Notes under the pieces: model-generated
The model's input: only the letters and a program-made list of their open reading frames with translations
Database searches by the model: none
What the model was told of the DNA's origin: nothing
Shown: positions 1-11,586 of the stretch, one piece after another
Layout of the letters: every line of letters begins with the position of its first letter
How positions within the stretch are numbered: the first letter of the stretch is position 1
NCBI GenBank assembly: GCA_029339195.1
Contig: JAPTJF010000155.1
Coordinates: 1 to 64,000 of the forward strand
Reading direction: 5' to 3'
From: Micractinium sp. NFX-FRZ
Taxonomy: Eukaryota; Chlorophyta; Trebouxiophyceae; Chlorellales; Chlorellaceae
Length of the DNA: 64,000 nt
Translations under genes and position numbers: made by a program

Positions 1-2010
1 CACGCTGTATATCCGGCACCGGCTGACCCGCTCCCTGCCAATCACCATCTACGTGACCATCGGCATCCTGGCCACCGCCGCGCATCTTCACCAACACCTT
101 GCTGGGCACCGCCGGCAAAATAGCTGCGGCGGTGGCGGCCGTGATTGTGGCCCTGGGTGCGGCCCTGGCTATAATAGTCACTGCAGAGATGGAGTATGGC
201 GAGAAGGAGGTGGCGGGCCGCAAGAAGGATATCTCCGAGCTGCAGGACGAGGGAGAGAAAGCAAGGCAGCGGCTGCAGCCTGCCGCTGCTGATGCTCAGC
301 CGGCTGCCGTGCAGCGGCTGCAGCCTGCCGCTGCTGATGCTCAGCCGGCCGCCGTGCAGCAGCTGCAGCCTGCCGCTGCTGATGCTCAGCCGGCCGCCGT
401 GCAGCAGCTGCTGGGCAGGATGGCCAGCTTCCAGCAGCTGAAGATCACCACCATAGACCTGATGGACGTGACCTGCAGCAGCTCAAGGAGGCGCTGCAGA
501 AGGTGGTGGTTAACCTGGCTGTCTATGAGGCTCGCATGAGCAACAAGTATGAGGGTCAGCGTTGCACGCGACGGCAGCAGCAGCACCAGCCCGCTGGGCT
601 TCCTCATCAATTCCCTCTACCTGGTGCACTTGCGCCCCACCCACCTGTGCTCTGAGAGGATGGTGCATGCTGCCCTGACCTGCAGGCGATGCGGAGGCAG
701 ACATCCCCATGTCCCAGGTAAAAGTGCGGGGCAGTGGCTCTGGCTGGCACGGCAGCTGCTGCGGGCTGAGGTGACGGCCCTCGCTGTGACGTGGCAAGGC
801 CTGCCAGGCAGTGCCGCCGCTGCCGTGCCTGCCCCGGATGAGCTCTGCTTCCTGCACTGCATGGATTCAACACGGGCGTTCTCTGTCACCCACACCTTCT
901 TTGGTGCCTGCAACAATGTGTCCACCTGTTCACCACCATGCTGCGAGTACGACACCCGCAGCATGAGCCCCGTGGGCGTGGTGTGCATGGACCTGCCCGA
1001 CGACTGCGCCGTGGTGATGAGGGATGCGACGGGGCGGGAGCTGGACCCGCTGGCCACAGGTGGGGGGCAGCACTCACAGGGTGGGCGAGGATGTGGGTGG
1101 TTGGGGTGAGGTGGGACAACATAGGGTGGCCGAGGGCGTAGCAGTTCGGGGCGTGGGTGGTTGATTAGGGTGGGCGAGGGAGTAGGGCAGGGTGTGTTTG
1201 GGCTGGGGTGGGCACAGGGGGATGCAGCGCCTGCGCATGACTCTGGGCGGGTGCAAAGGGGGCGTTCTGCCCCTGCCCACGCTCGCAGTGGCCATGTGTG
1301 GGCAAGGGAGGTTCGGGTGGCAGGTGCTGCCTGGACCTGCCCAAAGGACTGTGGTGTTGCACGACGCGCTGACTAACCCAACCCACACGTATGCTGCCCA
1401 TGTGTGCAGATGGATCCGAGGCGGTGGCAGTTGAGATCATTGGCGCCGATGGAGAGCTGCACCAGCGGCTGAAGCGCAACCACGTAAGGGAGAGGGGTTT
1501 GGTTGAGGCGCCAGGCTGGGTGTGTACTGCTGGTGTTGATGCATGCAAGGTACATCGCCATGCAAGGGAGGGAGAGGGTGGGCCTCTGGGGCAGTGCCCC
1601 GCTGCAACGACTGCAACATCCCCTCACCGCACCCCATGGCAGCAGCTGTGTGCACGCGTGCTGTGCTGTGCCATGCCAGCGGTCTGTGCCTCAGTGTGCC
1701 TGCTCCTCTCCCAGTGTCCGCCCTGCCCAGCTCCCAATACGCCGTTCAGCATGCTGCGCCGCTGCACCCGTTTCAAGCAAAACACACACGGTCTCCCCTT
1801 CCCGGTGCTGCATGCCGCCCCGAGATTTCTGCTACCTCCCAAACCAGCACGCGTTCTGGTGCCACATCGTCCTTGTTGTTCCTTTCCTACCCGCAGGTGG
1901 GCGGCTTCTTCCAGGTGTACCAGCACAACAAGTGGGTGGCCCGCAAGAAGAAGGAGGCGGAGGAGGCGGCACGCAAGCAGCAGCAGCAGCAGGCAGTGTC
2001 GGCGACGTGA
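1..2010 (+). CDS. 5'-truncated gene: membrane/coiled-coil protein with 15-residue repeats; upstream part frame-disrupted
   Basis: I do not recognise this protein. The supported 3' exons are up to 554, 686-717, 948-1059, 1410-1483 and 1897-2010 (TGA), and all phases agree. The upstream exon encodes a hydrophobic stretch (about 110-175, Ala/Val/Ile-rich), a charged coiled-coil segment (GEKEVAGRKKDISELQDEGE) and three copies of a 15-residue repeat. The last exon ends in a Lys/Glu/Gln-rich tail after VGGFFQVYQHNKWVARKKK. Two frame changes spoil the upstream exon. One lies near 85. The other lies near 465-472, where the frame of IDLMD must shift to continue as LQQLKEALQKVVVNL; a two-base insertion would explain it. 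This is either a degenerating 5' end, an assembly error, or exon structure I could not resolve. The mini-exon 686-717 lies in a cassette shared with the next gene. Confidence 0.5.
270..404 (+). repeat. 45-bp tandem repeat, three copies, coding
   Basis: Three adjacent 45-bp units (270-314, 315-359, 360-404) encode a 15-residue Gln/Ala/Pro unit (RLQPAAADAQPAAVQ). The units are nearly identical, including third codon positions, so the expansion is recent. A fourth partial unit follows. Confidence 0.9.
589..938 (+). repeat. Shared exon-intron cassette, copy 1
   Basis: This segment of about 350 bp aligns collinearly to 3681-4030 with most positions identical. It spans the 3' part of one intron, the 32-bp mini-exon 686-717 and most of the next intron. 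Here the mini-exon donor is canonical (CAG|gtaaaa). See the findings. Confidence 0.9.
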
Positions 2011-3149
2011 GGCGCCGCGCACCTGCGCAGCTATAGCAGCAGCCAGCAGCAGCAGCAGCAACAGCAGCCAGCAGCCGCGGCGCGAGGCTTGCACACCTGC
2101 ACAGCAGCAGAAGAAGCAGCCAGCAGCGGCCAGTGGCAGCACTGCGGAAGCAGCAGCAGGTGGCAGCCACGAATGCGTGTCGAGCGATCTTGTCATCTCT
2201 TGTTGAGGTGGGATGTCATCCCCAGCTGCCTCCCCACGCACCCTGGGCACCACATCCCTCCCTCCTCCCCTCCTCGAGCTGCCCCGCTGGCGCTGACCGT
2301 GTTGGCAGGTGCACCGGATCGCCGAATAAATGAATTCCTTTGAGTGAATTGCCGCAGCACTGCGGATTGCCCAACCCCGATTTGATGACCCTCCCCTCAA
2401 CCACCCACCCGCCCCTGCAATCCCCTTGAAAGGCGGCCAGGCTGCCTGCCCAGGCCAGGCGCCCCCCTCCACACGGCCGCCCGTAGCACACACACTTTGA
2501 TTGCAGCGCTGTCGCTGCCACATTCATTATCCCTGCTTCCGTGTGTGTGTTGGTTGGCGTAGCCGAAATGAAAAGTGATGTCAGCCCAATCAAATAAGCT
2601 GAAAAGGGATAAGATGAAAGAGCCGACGTGCAATTCAAATGTGTGGCTGATTTCTGCTCGGAGCCTCCAACCAACTTCGTGTTTACTGCTGCTGCGTCTG
2701 GATGGCGTATGTGGCTGATCTGCAGTCCCGGCTGCTGCCTGCTGCTGCCGCAAGAGGCAGCGGCTGCCTAGTGGAGGCGCTGGCGCCTTGCCCCCTGGCC
2801 GGCGCTTTCCCTCCTCCTCCTTCTTCTGCTGCTGCAGCGTCATGGCGTCTCCTGTCTGATGGCCTGGCAGAGGCTGGGGTGAGAGGTGGCTGGAGCAGGC
2901 GCTGGCTGGCCCACAGCTGAGGTCAGCTTGAAGACCTCGGGAGGCGGGAAGGCACAGGCTTTCCAGGAGCACGTCTTCAGTCTCACTGCCAACCTTAAGC
3001 GCCCAGCACACGCCAAGGCTGCTCTGTATTCAGGGAGCGCGCCCCGTGAAGGTGGAAAGCACTCGACACACATTAAACGCGCACCAAGCCGGCGTGTGAG
3101 GCCATTCATCTGCATTTTGTAGACCTCAGCCGGCGCAAGCAACAGCAAC
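2011..3149. other. Intergenic: 3' UTR of the first gene and upstream region of the second
   Basis: No supported gene. An AATAAA-like motif lies at about 2325-2331. The stretch 2520-2660 is distinctly AT-richer than its surroundings and may be the promoter-proximal part for the gene starting at 3150. Long open frames on either strand here start at non-ATG codons and lack splice logic or recognisable protein pattern. Confidence 0.5.
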
Positions 3150-6100
3150 ATGCTGGCGGCAGTGGCTCCGAGGCTAGCAGCCGCACAGGGGGCAGCCCTG
3201 GGACGGACCAGGCGCCTCCAGGCGCCGGAAAGAGCAGGCTGGCAGCGTCCGAGGCGCACCCTGCTGGCAAGGGCGACACCAGAGGGGCAGGCGAGTGAGG
3301 GTCCGAGGCAGCGGGTGTGTGAAGGCGGCAGCCGAGGCAGGTGCCAGCCAGGCGCCGACGTTGCTAGAGACAGCGCAGCCTCGCCGTGGTAGGGATCGTC
3401 AGTGAATGAACATGGCAGCCAGGATCTGGCAGGTTTTTCTGATGGCCCAGTGGGGACTGCTCAGGCTGCTTGCCTGCCCCCCCCCCGCCCTTGTGTGTGC
3501 AGGAGGGCAAGCCCGACCCGCGGCACCGCATGGTGGCCGACACATCCGACGAGGAGGAGTACCTGCCAAGTAGGTCGATTCACACCAGGAGTTCAGGGTT
3601 AATAATGACAAGATGATAATGTCAAAGCAAGTTTGGTGGGATCCCTTGGGTTAAGTCTGACAGGCAGGGTAAGGCAGGGTGCCCACTGGGCTTCCTCATC
3701 CACTCCCTCTAGCTGCTGCGGCTGCGCTGCTCCCACCTGTGCTCAGAGAGGGCGATGCATGCTGTCCTATCCTGCAGGCGATGCGGACGCAGACATCCCA
3801 ATGTCCCAGGCAAGGCTGAGGGGCAGTGGTTCTGGCTAACACAGCAGCTGCTGCGGGCTGAGGTGGCGGCCCTCGCTGTGACGTGGCAAGGCCTGCCAGG
3901 CAGGGCCGCGCTGCCGTGCCTGCCCCGGCTGAGCTCTGCTTCCTGCACTGCATGGATTCAACACGGGCGTTCTCTGTCACCCACACCTTCTTCGCTGCCT
4001 GCAACATTCTTTCTACCTGTTCACCATTAATCGTGTACCGCCTGTACCGCAGCGCGTGGCCACCCGGGAGATGTTCCGCCAAATGTCCCGCCTGCCGCCC
4101 GAGCACCCGCCAGGTGGGTTTTTTTCCATCGCAGTACGGGTACTGCCACGGCTTGCATTGTGGGCGCCCTGCAGGCAGGGTGTGGGCCGGAGGCTGATGG
4201 GAGCTAGGCGTGCCGGCAGAGCCCTTGCCAGCTGGGTGGGTGCATGGGTGAGGGATCCGGGGCAAGGCCATTGCACACCTACAAGGATGGTACTGCGGTG
4301 CCTGAGCCACTGCACGCAACCGCCAGGTGGATTCTACGGTTTGGTGGGACGCTTGGCTACCCTAACCATGCCTCCCCTCCCCTCCCCATGCATGCGCCTT
4401 GTCCCGCTGCACCCTCCTCCTCTGCCCCTCGCTGCCTGCAGAGCCGGAGCCGTACAACCCGGACGCCCACCGCCTGGTGGCTGACATGGTGTCTGATGAG
4501 GAGGAGGTGCTGCCCGACAACCCGCTCTCCCTGGATGAGGAGCTGATTACCGGTGAGGGGTGTTTGCAACCAGGATTAGGGTAAACCTAGACCCATCACA
4601 GGTGGTGAGGGACTCCATTGGATGCAACTGCGTGCCTTTCCTGGACAGAAACACCTAGTATGCAGGCAGAGGGGGAGGAGTGATGGAGAGGGATGCTGGT
4701 TACGTGGGTTTGGCCTGGCAGGAGGCAGGGAGATGGGCGGGCACCTCGCGAGGCTTGCAGCTAGCTGACTGACGGCGACCGCATCCGCTGTGCCTGCCCA
4801 GTCCTCACCCCCGCCCACCCCTCAAAACTCCCCAGCCACCCTTTCTACTCAATCCGGCGCACCATTCATTGCCGATCATGTTACAAGTTAACCAGAGCAT
4901 GATTCCTGTATGGAACTCACTCCCCCACCGACCTCTTCAGACACCAAGCCCTTTGTCGCCGACATCTACAACGAGATGGCCGGCGTGAAGCGCAAGGTGG
5001 GCCTTCAGTCGCTGGCAGGTTCCACTGTGCCAAACAACCGTGCAGCCATGACGCGTTGTAAGTGGCAGGTGGCAAGGCGGGGAAATGACCATTGCACACT
5101 TGTACAATGTGAGGGCCTCAACCACCTGCCCCAGCAGGCCCTCCATTCCACCCCCCGACCCACCCATCTGGCGTGCTGTCCTCCTCGTGCTCACTCCCTC
5201 ACAGGCACGCAATGCCGAGGCCTCCACGACCTCAAGCGCCGGCCCAGAAGACAGCCCCAAGACCCACGGCGGCCTCAAGCCCTCGGCCGGCCCCACCTCC
5301 AGCCCAGGTGGGACCGCCGGCAGCAGGGCGAGGCAGCAAGGGGACGCTCCGTCCAGCAGGCAGCAGCGGCAGGAGCGGCGGCGGCCGCAGCCTGTGCCCT
5401 GGTTCCTGCCTGCCCGCTGCAACTTGGGGGGAGGCAGCACGGCCCCTGGGGGTCCCGCATCCCAAGGTGGGTCGGAGGAATGGGTGGGTGGGTGGGCAGC
5501 AGCAGAACATACGCTTCCCGGCAGGGGCATCACTGCAGGCACAACCCTGACACAGCTGCTGCCCCCGACTCGGGTGGCGCCTCTCAACATAAGTTGCCTG
5601 GCCACCCTTTTTCAAGCCAGTACATTTATTTGTAGCTTGTCATGTCCCCACATCCAGCTGCCTGACACAGCCCCTGCTTGCTGCAACTTGTGCTGCCCAT
5701 GCAGGCGGCGGGCCCGCCAGCAACCTGCCCCCGGGCGGCGCCTCCCGCCTGAGCGCCAGGGGCGGCGGGGACAAGCACGAGTCGGGCGCAGGTGGGTGCG
5801 CCTAGCTGGCAGCTGCTGGGGCTGGGGCATGCGTGTGTGGCAGGAGGGGGCGTGGATCCAGCAGGCAGCTACCGAGCTGCCCTGAATCGCTTGGAGCAGG
5901 AGGGGCAGCGGGGCAGAGGTGCAAGAGGGGTATCAGCGGTGCCAGAAGCTCTTCCCATCACCCCGCCTAGCCACATCGCCTACTTTGTGCAGAGGGGCGT
6001 GAGGCGCGCAAGGCGGCCGCCGAGGAGGATGTCACGGTGAGAACAGGGAAGAGAGAGTGGGATGGGGGAGCAGTTTGGGGCGGGTGGGAAGGAGGGGCCA

Positions 6101-6975
6101 GGTGGGGAGGGCAGTTAAGCGAGATGAAGAGAGGAGGCACGCGGGGTGGACAGGGCAAGGCATGCGGGTGCCAACTGCTTCCGTTTGGGGCGCTGCCGGC
6201 GTGCTGGCCAGAAAGCCAGCCCCTGCCACCGTCAAGTCAACCCCGTCCATCGACCTACTCCGATGCCCAGCGCCCCTACCCGCATGCCACCTTGTTTCCC
6301 CACCGCCCCCTACATGCCTGCTTATGCACGGTCCCCACCCCCCACTGCTTGCCAGGACATGCACCCCAACCAGAGCCACGCCGAGGAGGGCAGCCCCAAG
6401 GCAGCCGCCAGCGGCAGCCGCACCCCGCCCGCCGCCGGCGCGCCCTCCGCCACCGATCACGTGGTGATTCTGACTGCCCAGGAGGCGGCCGCTGTGGGGG
6501 GTTATGACCCCAAGTCGGAGCTTGGGAGCGGCAAGGGGGATTCGGAGGAATCTGTGGAGGAGCGCGCCCGCCGCAGGGCCATCGAGCAGGTGGGGGGAGC
6601 GGGGGTGGAGGGCGGGGTGCCGGGACAAGGAAGGGGGGAGGGTTAGAAGGGTGGGAAGTGGCTGCTAAATACAGTGCAGCTGACTGGCCAGGAGGGCAGC
6701 AGTGTCGGGCGGGTCTATACACATGGTGCGGGCAGAGGGGGGAGGAGCTGGAGGGGCACGCGCCGCGCAGGGCGATTGCGCGGGTGAGGGCCGAGGGGAG
6801 GCATGTCAACACTCGCATGTAGGCTTTGGGGCTGAACTGCCGAGTTGTGGTTCTGCCCTGCTCCCTGCTCTCTGTGCAGCTGGGCGGGCGCGACCGCGTG
6901 CCGCCGGGAGCCAGCACCTTTTTGGACCGGGAGGAGGTGCTGAGGCGGCAGAAGGGCGCCGAGGGGCAGGCCTGA
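3150..6975 (+). CDS. Predicted plastid-targeted acidic protein, family unknown
   Basis: Eleven exons: 3150-3290, 3503-3569, 3778-3809, 4053-4113, 4442-4552, 4941-4996, 5205-5307 (alternative end 5466, same phase), 5705-5791, 5993-6036, 6356-6589 and 6880-6975. All phases agree, giving about 343 residues. The N-terminus (MLAAVAPRLAAAQGAALGRT, then RRTLLARATPEGQ) has the Ala/Arg-rich, acid-free composition of a transit peptide. A short motif recurs three times: HRMVADTSDEEEYLP, HRLVADMVSDEEEVLP and PFVADIYNEM. The middle is disordered (Ser/Pro/Gly). The C-terminus (GRDRVPPGASTFLDREEVLR) is charged. Introns 1 and 3 start with GC. The 32-bp mini-exon 3778-3809 comes from the cassette shared with the upstream gene. 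I recognise no catalytic motif and assign no function. Confidence 0.7.
3681..4030 (+). repeat. Shared exon-intron cassette, copy 2
   Basis: Collinear copy of 589-938. It carries mini-exon 3778-3809, encoding DADADIPMSQ against DAEADIPMSQ in copy 1. The downstream donor is GC here (CAG|gcaagg) where copy 1 has GT. The mini-exon keeps phase 1 in and phase 0 out in both host genes, so it splices in frame in each. Confidence 0.9.
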
Positions 6976-7910
6976 GGCCAGAATAAGGGTTGGAAGTTGG
7001 CTAGGAGAGCCAGCAGGCAGGCAGGCAGGCTGGGAGTCCAGCAGGCAGGCAGCACGCTGGCAAGGACCCAGCTGGCTGTGGACATCCCTACTGGATGGGA
7101 TGGGATTTTTAACGTCAGTGGAGGCGCGTGACGCTCTCATGAGACGGATTTGGTTATGGAGAGTGGGAATGGGTCAGCTACCGTGACCGGTTTCGCCCTT
7201 GCTGAAGGGGCTCATCAGACGGATGGTTGAGGATCGAGTTACTGCGGGCTTTGTAGGATGGTAGGCTTTGTGGTAATCGATTTATGGGTTCTCAACCGTG
7301 CTGGGGGTGGAGGGATGGGGTTGCAACCGACTCAGAAGAGTCACTCCTGGCCGATTGAGTCGAGACTGTCGCCCCCGAAGGACAGCCAAGTCTCGCTCAG
7401 CCTGCGCGGGGCGCGAGGCCGCGAATTTCACACGATCGGAGCCGGTCGTGCTATCCTGATTTTAATGATCAGGCGAACATATCGGAATGGAAGGAGGGGC
7501 GGATATGTGGGAGTGGGAGGTAGGTGTCATTGCCTGAGCACTCCCCTTGCTTCCTGTTGTGCCGTTTCTGTTGTGAACTTCTGCCTGAGTGCATGCACGC
7601 CATTTTCTTGACACCTGTACCAAGCACGCATTACACGCTGTCAGGCAACCGTGCCAGCTTTGAATGTAATCCAATGACATGCATGAATATGCACACAACT
7701 GAACACAAAGGAATGGCATGCCCTCACCAGCCCTCATGCCAGTACCGTACAGTCTGCTCCTGTACTGCCAGGCGCCGCGTCACCTCTGCGTCTGCAAATG
7801 GGGGTTGCCCTCCTTGATGAGCAACAGTACCCATCAATCTGCCTGCTGCTGCTGCTGCTGCTGGCACCAGGGCGGGCAGTGCCCTTTTCCAACCCCCCTC
7901 TTCAAGAAGT
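6976..7910. other. Convergent intergenic region
   Basis: 3' UTRs of the flanking convergent genes. The part 7100-7500 is less GC-rich and has several short inverted repeats, for example CCTGAT...ATCAGG near 7456-7474. It matches no RNA family I know. A TGTAA lies at 7665-7669 on the + strand. Confidence 0.5.
7631..7635 (-). terminator. TGTAA polyadenylation motif (minus strand)
   Basis: TTACA on the + strand, about 275 bases past the stop of the minus-strand gene that ends at 7911. TGTAA is the usual green-algal poly(A) signal. Confidence 0.4.
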
Positions 7911-10900
7911 TCACTCCTTGTCTTTGCGGGCCTCCTCATCATGAGCCTCCCCCTTGTGGCGAGCCTCCCAATCCATCTGGTCGACAGCGGTGCTGTACTC
8001 GTTGGCGCCGCTGAGCTGGCGCACCTCCTCCTCAGACTCCACTGCCTGCACAGTACAAAGGCAGCACATGCAGTGAAGCGCTGCAACGACGACACTGGCA
8101 GCACACACAGTTCAGGAGGGTGGGCACAGCACAGCACAGCGTGAGGGTCAGCAGCACACGGGCAGGTGCCGCTGGACTGGTGCATCTCTTCATCACACGC
8201 TGCAGCCTGGGTGGGCAGCGTGCAAAGCGGGGAGGGCAGGCACGGCACAGCAATGGTGGCAGGGCACCAGTTGGGGAGTGAGCCTGGGCGGTGCATGCAA
8301 CGCCACAACAGCTGCAACTGCAGCACATGCCAGCCGAGCAATGTTGGCATCAAACAAGCACGCAAGCCACACTCATGCCCGTGCAGCACCCCCTGGCGCT
8401 GCCTGCCTGCCCCCTTGCAAACCCGGCCCGACCTCCGTGCCCAACGCCGCTCCTTAAATCACCTGCAGCCCGCCCCCAGCAGCCGGCGCATCGCCCTCGA
8501 TGGCGGCGTTGCCCGCCTGGCTCTCCGGGTGTGCCTCCCACTCCCTCTGGTCGGCAAAATCGGCGGTGCTAGCGTGGGGCAGGTCGGCCAGCTCCTGAGA
8601 GAGGGGCAGAGGGTGGTGGGGAGAGAAGTAAGCAGTACAGTGGGTGGGAGGGTTGTGGTGAGGCAGGTCGGCCAGCTGTAGACTTATGAGTGGGGGTGGG
8701 GAGTAAAGCGGGGGGTAGGCGAGCAGGACATGCGGGGGGCAGGGTGTGGTGAGGCAGGGTCGCTGTTCAGGTGCACACCTTAAACGCCAGGGGTGGTGCG
8801 AGGGGTGGCCTGGCCCGCAGGGGAGAGGGAGACAGATCGACATGCTTGCACAATAACATGAACCCCTTGCGAGCGATTCTGCCCGTCCCACAAGATGGCG
8901 GAACTGCTGCTCAACCTGCCTGCCTTCCTGCTTGTCTCCACCAGGAACAAGATGAGGCCAGATCAGGAACCGCCCTTGACCCTACCCTGCTCACCATTTG
9001 GTGGAACTGCACCTCCACCTGCCGCTCCGCTCGGTCGCTCTCGCTCTGCGCCGGCACGCCGCGCACGCGGGCGGTGTGGTGCATGTCTGCTAGGCAAGTG
9101 GGTCACCACGGGGAAAGACAGGGCGTTTTCAAATCCCCAAGTTGGTGGCTGGGTGGGAGGCAGCACGTCGGGGCACACAGAGGCGAGGCGCTACTGGCCC
9201 GGACACCACGGAAGCATGGTGCCAGCAGAAGTGCAACTCAACAGCAGGTGAGAGTTGAGGCAGCAAGGCAGGCAACGCAGTAAGCAGCACCCTGGCTGGA
9301 CACCCAAGCAACACGCTGCCCCCCGCCCCACCCCTTCTCACCCGACTGCAGCGCAATGTTGCCGACCTCCCCTCCCGACTTGATGCTGTCCCTGGGGCTG
9401 CCTGCACATGGTGTGGGTGCCAACCGCAAGCACAGGCGCTCACGTGTCAGGCATGAGCGAGCCAGCTGCACAGCAGGCGGGCCCGCTGCCTGGTCAGCAA
9501 TCGAGGTAGCACGCCTGCTGTTGCTGGCATTGGCGGCGTTCGCAGGCAGCTGTCCTACTGGCTGTGTGTGCCTTGCAAGGTGGGCTTACTGCTGCGCCTG
9601 GGGGCTCCGCCGGACCCCAGATGGTAGTTGACCACCTCCTCCAGAAGCTCCCTGCAGCACAAAACAGAACACACACCTCAAGTGTGTGGTATATTCAACT
9701 GTTGAGGCTCCCTAAGACACAAGGTGTTGCCAGGCTAGACCGCAGCCGCAGCTGCGCTGCCCGCCCCACTACTGATGCAGCACGGCGCTCGCCTGTGGTG
9801 CGGCTTGATCCACAGCGCCGCATCCTCCTCTCCATACCCATAGCCCCCCTCGCTCTCGCTGGTGCCTGCTGCAAAGCGGGTGGGGGAATCGCGCATAGTG
9901 TGGCGGCACAGGCGACAGTAGCAACCTCAGGGGAGTGTGCTTCTCACGAAATCCAGCTCAGCAGCTGCTGCGCGCCACTGCCTGCCTGCCACTGCCGTGC
10001 CTGATGCTTTCCTGCAAGAAGCCTGCCTGCCCGCCTGCCCAGCGCCGCACTGCCTGCAGGTCCAGATCCGCGCCTCTACTGCCCCAGACAACCCCTCCGT
10101 ATCACATCATATCAAATCTTCCTGACCACCCGCACTCACTGAAGGGCTCAAAGGCGCCGCCCGCTTCGTGCGCTTCGCCCGCCCCGCCCGCCAGGTCAGC
10201 CGCCAGCCTGGCAAAGAAGCCCACCACCGCCGTACGCTGTGGTCCCGCCAGTGGCGGCAGCGCCCCGCTGGCCTCGGCCGCCGCCACGGCGGCGGATGCC
10301 ACCTCAGCATCACTCACGGTGCCTGCCTCCCCTGGGGTCAAGTGGGGTCGGCAGAGGGAACAGAGGGCACTAAGCAGAAAGTCTTGGGCTGGCCTCGCAG
10401 CAGCTGCTTCACAGTGGCCAGCTCTCCCATCCAGCCGAAGCACGTTTAGCCCAGCCGCCTCACGGCGCTGCTTCCCTTCACGCCACACAACCCACCCCAA
10501 CACTGCCCTGGCTTGCCCGCACCGGTCCCCCCTGTCGGCTCGCCACGCCCTGCCCTGCCCCAACTCGGACCCTAAAGTGTCACACAGGACCCTCTGATCC
10601 GAGGGGCGGCACGCCCAACACTGCCCTGCCCTGTATCTTGGCACTACCAATCCATCTTAGTAAGATCTGGCGATGCCCACAGCGTGTCACCGACTCCCGA
10701 CTGCCTGCCCCCGCTGCCCCGCCTCACCCGGCTGCCGCTCCATGAGGCGCTCTCGGGTGCGGGCCAGCAGCGGGGTCAGTGCGCTCCGGAGCTCCGCATC
10801 AACGTTCAGCTCGCGCCCGCCTGTGAGTGGGGGGTGGGAAAGGCGCAGAATTTGACGCAACTGACGCTGCTGGGCCCCGGGGCTAAGACATTCAGCGCAC

Positions 10901-11373
10901 TCCTGAACTCCGCATCCACATTCGGCTCGCACCCGCCTGTGCATGACGGGGCTTCAGTAGGGCTTCGCAACAGCAGCCTGGATGGCAGCGGCAGGGCGGC
11001 ACGCCCACCCGCCCGGCGCCCCCACCTGTGCTGCTCGGCACCTCCTTGTGCCCGGGATCTTGCCGGCCCAGCTCCCCGCCGGGCTCGGCGCCAGAGTTCT
11101 GCTCTGCCACCAGCTCCTCAATCGACATCTTGCGGTGCTGCGGTTGGGCCTTCTGCTCAAGGACGCGGGGCGAGCAGAGGGCAAGTGGGATGAGGGCTGC
11201 GGTGGCGGCAGAGGAAGCTGGCAGGCAGGGCGGAGGCGGCGGCGGCGGTTAGTAGTACCTACCTCGCTGTGCTCCGGTTTAAAGCTGCCCACCGCCGCAT
11301 TGCGCCTGCATGTTCTGTGATGCGTGGACACTGGCGCCCGCAGCGTTGTGCGCCCCACTCTCAGAGACAGCAT
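7911..11373 (-). CDS. Predicted plastid-targeted acidic protein with DQxxWEAR motifs, family unknown
   Basis: Ten exons, in transcription order: 11373-11263, 11152-11026, 10820-10728, 10331-10140, 9868-9793, 9651-9590, 9401-9342, 9086-8995, 8594-8463 and 8045-7911. All phases agree, giving about 359 residues. The first exon (MLSLRVGRTTLRAPVSTHH) looks like a plastid transit peptide. The mature part is Glu/Ala-rich with no membrane segment. Two related motifs sit near the C-terminus: STADFADQREWEAHPES and STAVDQMDWEARHKG. Exon 5 has a tandem acceptor (CAGCAG), so isoforms may differ by one residue, and the following intron begins GC. Relics of exons 3 and 9 lie in neighbouring introns. The ATG is 213 bp from that of the divergent gene, so the two may share a promoter. 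Function unknown. Confidence 0.75.
8661..8680 (-). repeat. Relic of the start of exon 9 (8594-8463)
   Basis: Minus strand CTGGCCGACCTGCC preceded by CAG, as at the true exon start about 80 bp downstream. It loses similarity after about 25 bases. Confidence 0.65.
10891..10940 (-). repeat. Relic copy of exon 3 (10820-10728)
   Basis: After a CAG acceptor it encodes GGCEPNVDAEFRSAL, against GGRELNVDAELRSAL in the real exon, then decays. It sits in the intron immediately upstream. Confidence 0.8.
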
Positions 11374-11586
11374 GTCGTGAGTGCTCGGTGCTGCCTTGGA
11401 GATCGACTTGTGCGCTCAATTCAATCTTTTCGGACGCGCTGAAAGAAATGGAAGGGTAATGGGCCAACAATGGCAGCTGCATGCGGGTTTCTTCTCCTCG
11501 CCCGCGCGCCACTCAGCATGGCGGCGCCTATTCATTGTGCAATCGTTTATGCTACAATCTTTTACAGATTGGGATGGACTGAGAGA
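11374..11586. promoter_or_regulatory. Short divergent promoter region
   Basis: 213 bp separates the start codons of two divergent genes with predicted plastid transit peptides. It contains an AT-richer core at about 11525-11570. A shared bidirectional promoter is inferred from spacing only. Confidence 0.5.

Noticed and set aside
1624..2523. 299-codon minus-strand frame over the end of the first gene
   Set aside because: It overlaps well-phased + exons with splice sites, is Leu/Ala low complexity, and has no recognisable domain.
7448..7480. CCTGATTTTAATGATCAGG hairpin as a transcription terminator
   Set aside because: Bacterial-type terminators are not expected in nuclear DNA; a chance palindrome in AT-richer sequence is enough.
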